NCBI RefSeq assembly: GCF_001889045.1
Contig: NZ_CP018155.1
Coordinates: 543,501 to 607,500 of the forward strand
Source: Tenacibaculum todarodis
GTDB lineage: Bacteria > Bacteroidota > Bacteroidia > Flavobacteriales > Flavobacteriaceae
DNA length: 64,000 nucleotides
Direction: 5' to 3'
Position numbers and translations under genes: made by a program. Under the pieces are notes generated by a model. It saw only the letters and a list, made by a program, of their open reading frames with translations. It was not told the origin of the DNA and ran no database searches. This document shows, piece after piece, positions 61,344 through 64,000 of this stretch (the first letter of the stretch is position 1; each line of letters opens with the position of its first letter).

Positions 61344-62174
61344 ATGAATTTTTTATCAATAGTTTGGGATCCTTCAATAGGTATCGATTTAGGTTTTTTT
61401 GTAATCCGTTGGTACAGTTTAATGTTTGTGGTAGCATTTTTATTAGGATTACGCTTAATGAAGAAGATTTACGTTGAAGATAAAATACCTGTAGAAAAAC
61501 TAGATACACTTTTTATGTATGTTTTTATCTCTATGCTAGTAGGTATGCGTTTTGGAGATGTGTTCTTTTATAGTTGGGACTATTATCAAAATCATTTATT
61601 AGAGATAATTTTACCAATGAAAAAATTAGCAGACGGGTCTTGGAAGTTTGTTGGTTATGCGGGTTTTGCTAGTCATGGAGCAGCAATAGCAATTCCATTA
61701 GCATTATATTTCTATGCAAAAAAGCACTTAAACAAACCGTGGTTGTTTATTTTAGATAGATTAGGAATAATGGTTGCTTTGGCAGGTTTTTTTATAAGAA
61801 TGGGTAATTTCTTCAATTCAGAAATCTACGGAAAACCAACAAATAGTAATTGGGGAGTAATATTTAAAGGAGACGGACAAACTATTCCACGTCATCCAAC
61901 ACAATTATACGAAGCATTTAGTTACCTAATTCTATTCTTTGCATTGTGGTATTTATACTGGAAAACAGATAAGAAAAACCAAACCGGATTCTTATTTGGC
62001 TTATTCATGGTTGTACTTTGGTCATTGAGATTTTTTATAGAGTTTTTAAAAGAAGCTCAAGTAGAAGGTAGAGAAGATTGGGTTTTAAACTCACTTAATA
62101 CAGGTCAAATATTAAGTATTCCTTTAGTTTTAATCGGATTTTGGTTAATGTTCAGAAAAACAAAAAAAGCATAA
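61344..62174 (+). CDS. lgt: Prolipoprotein diacylglyceryl transferase
   Basis: A 276-residue inner-membrane enzyme with seven helices that transfers diacylglyceryl from phosphatidylglycerol to the lipobox Cys. IRWYSLMFVVAFLLGLRL, GFASHGAAIAIPLAL, the Lgt signature RMGNFFNSEIYGKPT and HPTQLYEAFSYL are present. It would act on the many lipoproteins of this window. A weak hairpin and a repeat follow. Confidence 0.95.
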   Translation: MNFLSIVWDPSIGIDLGFFVIRWYSLMFVVAFLLGLRLMKKIYVEDKIPVEKLDTLFMYVFISMLVGMRFGDVFFYSWDYYQNHLLEIILPMKKLADGSWKFVGYAGFASHGAAIAIPLALYFYAKKHLNKPWLFILDRLGIMVALAGFFIRMGNFFNSEIYGKPTNSNWGVIFKGDGQTIPRHPTQLYEAFSYLILFFALWYLYWKTDKKNQTGFLFGLFMVVLWSLRFFIEFLKEAQVEGREDWVLNSLNTGQILSIPLVLIGFWLMFRKTKKA

Positions 62175-62185
62175 TTAAAAAAGGC

Positions 62186-62239
62186 ACCTCTATTTTAGAG
62201 GTTTCAGAAGAATTGTCATTCCTGCGAAAGCAGGAATCT
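62186..62239. repeat. Weak terminator hairpin and GTCATTCCTGCG repeat after lgt
   Basis: ACCTCTA (62186-62192) pairs with TAGAGGT (62196-62202) just after the lgt stop. GTCATTCCTGCGAAAGCAGGAATC follows at 62215-62238, with the same word as 18257-18280. Confidence 0.7.
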
Positions 62240-62302
62240 AAAAAGAAATATTTATTTCAAATATTTCTTTACTTTGGAACTCTTTTTGCAATCAACTAAA
62301 AG

Positions 62303-63052
62303 ATGAAGAAATTCCTATACATATATATAATCTTATTTACGGCCGTTCTTTCGGCACAAATAAAAGATAGTCTACCTAACTTTAATGAAGAATACTTTCT
62401 AATTAAAGATGGCGATTCTTTAATGATAGAGCTTAATGAGATAACGTTACTCCCAAAACACCAATTTAAGAATAGGGAAGATGCACGTTATTACTTTTGG
62501 TTTAAACGAAAAGTATTCAAAGCTTATCCATATGCAAAATTAGCTTCTGAAAGGTTAGATAGTTTAAATGCACGTTTAAGTAGAATCGAATCAAAAAGTA
62601 AACGCCGTAAGTATACAAAACGAATTCAAAAATATGTAGAAGGCGAGTTTACCGATCAAATTAAAAAGATGACCAGGACAGAAGGTCGCATTCTTATAAA
62701 ATTAATCCACCGACAAACAGGTAACACGGCATTCAGTAATATCAAAGAACTTCGTAGTGGTTGGCGCGCATTCTGGTACAATACAACAGCAAATCTCTTC
62801 AAGTTATCCTTAAAAAAGGAATATCAGCCAGCAATTAATAATGAAGACTATCTAATAGAAGACGTTTTACAACGAGCTTTTATGGATGATAAACTACAAT
62901 CACAGCCTTCAAAACTAAATTTCGATTTCTTTCAAATAGCCGCAAAGAAGAAAGGAGAAGTAAATGTCGAAGAATACAAGAAGATGTTTGCAAAGATGAA
63001 GAAGAAGAAAAAGCCAAAGAAGAAGCAAAAACTTCAAAAAGAGAACAAGTAA
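62303..63052 (+). CDS. DUF4294 protein
   Basis: A 249-residue secreted protein with a signal peptide ending TAVLSAQ (~18). DUF4294 region ~35-190: NEITLLPKHQFKNREDARYYFWFKRKVFKAYPYAKLASERLD, FTDQIKKMTRTEGRILIKLIHRQTGNTAFSNIKELRSGWRAFWYN. The C-terminus is a strongly basic Lys-rich tail (KKKKKPKKKQK). The family is Bacteroidota-specific, and its function is unknown. A structured repeat and the rRNA leader follow. Confidence 0.86.
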   Translation: MKKFLYIYIILFTAVLSAQIKDSLPNFNEEYFLIKDGDSLMIELNEITLLPKHQFKNREDARYYFWFKRKVFKAYPYAKLASERLDSLNARLSRIESKSKRRKYTKRIQKYVEGEFTDQIKKMTRTEGRILIKLIHRQTGNTAFSNIKELRSGWRAFWYNTTANLFKLSLKKEYQPAINNEDYLIEDVLQRAFMDDKLQSQPSKLNFDFFQIAAKKKGEVNVEEYKKMFAKMKKKKKPKKKQKLQKENK

Positions 63053-63060
63053 TTTCATTT

Positions 63061-63138
63061 GGGCGTTACCCTTTGGGTCGGGCTTTCCGCTATATCTTTT
63101 TACAAAAAGTAAAAAGGATGCCACTTCAATCCCTAACG
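63061..63138. repeat. Structured intergenic repeat, copy 4
   Basis: Outer arms CGTTA (63064-63068) and TAACG (63134-63138); inner stem CTTTTTAC (63096-63103) / GTAAAAAG (63109-63116) around AAAAA. The flanks GGGCTTTCCGCTATAT and GATGCCACTTCAATCCC match the other copies in reverse complement or directly. Confidence 0.72.
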
Positions 63139-63242
63139 TGGTCGTATTAATAAAGAGTAGTACATATTATATTAGGAGATGTTTTTATCTATTTAATATA
63201 TAAGAGATGTTTTGTTTATTCAATATATAAGAATAGTATTCT

Positions 63243-63278
63243 AACCATCTAACCATCTAACCATCTAACCATCTAACC
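63243..63278. repeat. TAACCATC octamer tandem repeat
   Basis: TAACCATC is repeated four times with a partial fifth (TAACCGAC). No spacers exist between units, so it is a simple-sequence repeat upstream of the rRNA promoters and not a CRISPR. Confidence 0.8.
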
Positions 63279-63411
63279 GACCAGAAACTATGTTTTCTAT
63301 GTTACGATGTGGTATCTTAAGGTTGTTTTAATATGAAAATGAAAAAACTTTAAATATAAACCACTCTTAATCAGTGTATGTAAAAAAAAGATTAAAAAAA
63401 GATTAAAAAAG

Positions 63412-63444
63412 TTAGTTTAGAATAGAAAATGTGTTGTATGTTTG
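63412..63444 (+). promoter_or_regulatory. rRNA promoter P1
   Basis: TTAG (63412-63415), a 21-base spacer and TATGTTTG (63437-63444), then CAGCCGCTAACG. The -7 box is exact; the -33 word differs from TTTG. Confidence 0.55.
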
Positions 63445-63569
63445 CAGCCGCTAACGGAGTAAGTACTTAGTTAGTTTAGTTCATTGAGATTGTTGTTAGA
63501 GTAGGCGTAAATAGTAGAAGCTATTAATTGAGTAAGGTAAATAAAAGTTAAAAAAAACTTTAAATTTTA

Positions 63570-63602
63570 TTTGGTTATCAGGAGAAAAAGGTAGTATCTT
63601 TG
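63570..63602 (+). promoter_or_regulatory. rRNA promoter P2
   Basis: TTTG (63570-63573), 21 bases, TATCTTTG (63595-63602), then CAGTCCGA. Both boxes match the Bacteroidota consensus. Confidence 0.7.
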
Positions 63603-63676
63603 CAGTCCGATTTTTTCGGCAAATAAGTTCAGTTTTCTTGAGGTTTTAGATAACGGTAAAAAAGATTAATTTTTTA

Positions 63677-63706
63677 TTGTGAGATTAAAATAAAGTTTTA
63701 TATTTG
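63677..63706 (+). promoter_or_regulatory. rRNA promoter P3
   Basis: TTG (63677-63679), 19 bases, TATATTTG (63699-63706), then CAGCCGCTAAG, almost the same downstream word as P1. Confidence 0.68.
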
Positions 63707-63960
63707 CAGCCGCTAAGAAATACAGCAAATTAGTTCACAGAAATTTTGGAATGACAGTTTAAAAAGTCAGTTAGTTCGAGTCTAGCATTTCTACAAAATA
63801 TTAATTAGGATATCGATTGAAATAGGATTGATTATTAAGGTTAATAAAGTTCATTGAAAATATTGAAATTGACAGCGTAAACAAAGAGTAGAATAACCAT
63901 GTTTAAATTTATTTAGACAAATTCTTTTGAAACTTATTCATTCATATTATTAAAAATATA

Positions 63961-64000
63961 CAATGAAGAGTTTGATCCTGGCTCAGGATGAACGCTAGCG
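63961..64000 (+). rRNA. rrs: 16S ribosomal RNA, first ~40 bases (cut by window edge)
   Basis: GAAGAGTTTGATCCTGGCTC and CAGGATGAACGCTAGCG form the invariant 5' end of bacterial 16S rRNA. The exact mature 5' base cannot be fixed from sequence; it should lie within a few bases of 63961. The gene runs off the window. Confidence 0.95.

Larger units (their letters stand above)
63053..63960. other. rRNA operon upstream region, no protein gene
   Basis: About 900 bases without a credible reading frame. It holds copy 4 of the structured repeat (63061-63138), an ATTTAATATATAAGAGATGTTTT-type near-repeat (~63190-63230), a TAACCATC octamer array (63243-63278), direct AAAAAAAGATT repeats (~63383-63410), three promoters and the 16S leader. 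Confidence 0.75.

Noticed and set aside
63243..63278. Possible CRISPR-like array upstream of the rRNA operon
   Set aside because: The units are contiguous 8-base repeats with no spacers and no cas genes nearby; it is simple-sequence DNA.

Overview
The window is a low-GC (about 30%) chromosomal segment from a member of the Bacteroidota, almost certainly family Flavobacteriaceae (Tenacibaculum/Polaribacter-like, by overall impression). Evidence for this: the gliding-motility lipoprotein gene gldI, DUF3276/DUF1573/DUF4294/DUF6438 proteins, a long Bacteroidota-type NusB, many lipoprotein signal peptides, and promoters of the form TTTG-N19-23-TAnnTTTG. It is mostly ordinary core genome. I found no CRISPR array, prophage, transposase, tRNA gene or obvious defence or biosynthetic island.

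Layout. 1-2863: the 3' end of isochorismate synthase (menaquinone route), a DUF3276 Pur-like protein with a small membrane protein, and an ABC half-transporter. 3096-7671: leucine-type dehydrogenase, then nusB, a DUF1573 lipoprotein, yajC, a YbbR protein and coaE. 7781-14620: a histidine kinase/OmpR response regulator pair, a YciO/TsaC-family protein, a GT2 glycosyltransferase, an HsdR-N-like small protein, a P-loop kinase, holA and DUF1569. 14628-24189 (all minus): a secreted unknown, an M28 peptidase, a FecCD-type transporter, rdgB, topB, an unlisted 48-residue protein, tex and rlmH. 24254-32383 (plus): nadC, an M3 peptidase lipoprotein, a lipoprotein, a pentapeptide-repeat protein, a YihY/BrkB protein, hisS, folE, a cold-shock gene and ywbE. 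32387-36331 (minus): a lytic transglycosylase, an alpha/beta hydrolase, a DUF6438 lipoprotein and mtaB. 36370-39287 (plus): GNAT, ABM, DUF4442 and an oligopeptide-binding lipoprotein. 39294-45368 (minus): an EEP nuclease-family protein, two tandem rhomboids, mutL, ribH and a TPR protein. 45483-49238: recF, a DUF721/DciA protein, then a LysR/DMT-transporter insertion. 49546-56711: ndk, a DHH phosphoesterase, gldI, two further peptidyl-prolyl isomerases, PAP2, GT39 and meaB. 56799-63052: an ECF sigma/anti-sigma/secreted protein operon, cysS, yidD, lgt and DUF4294. 63053-64000: the leader of an rRNA operon with three tandem promoters, running into the first ~40 bases of 16S rRNA.

The most interesting structure is in the repeats. 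(1) A GTCATTTCGA...GAAATCT-type dispersed repeat has been captured twice, in the same frame, inside topB, where it encodes two related linker peptides beside the zinc ribbons. (2) Four intergenic copies of a structured element share flanks while their central stems differ by compensating changes. (3) GTCATTCCTGCG palindromes are scattered between genes. Other points are a LysR gene of visibly higher GC than its neighbours, a MutL whose endonuclease motif is degraded, an ABC half-transporter with Asp in place of the catalytic Glu, and a substrate-binding lipoprotein with no ATG start.
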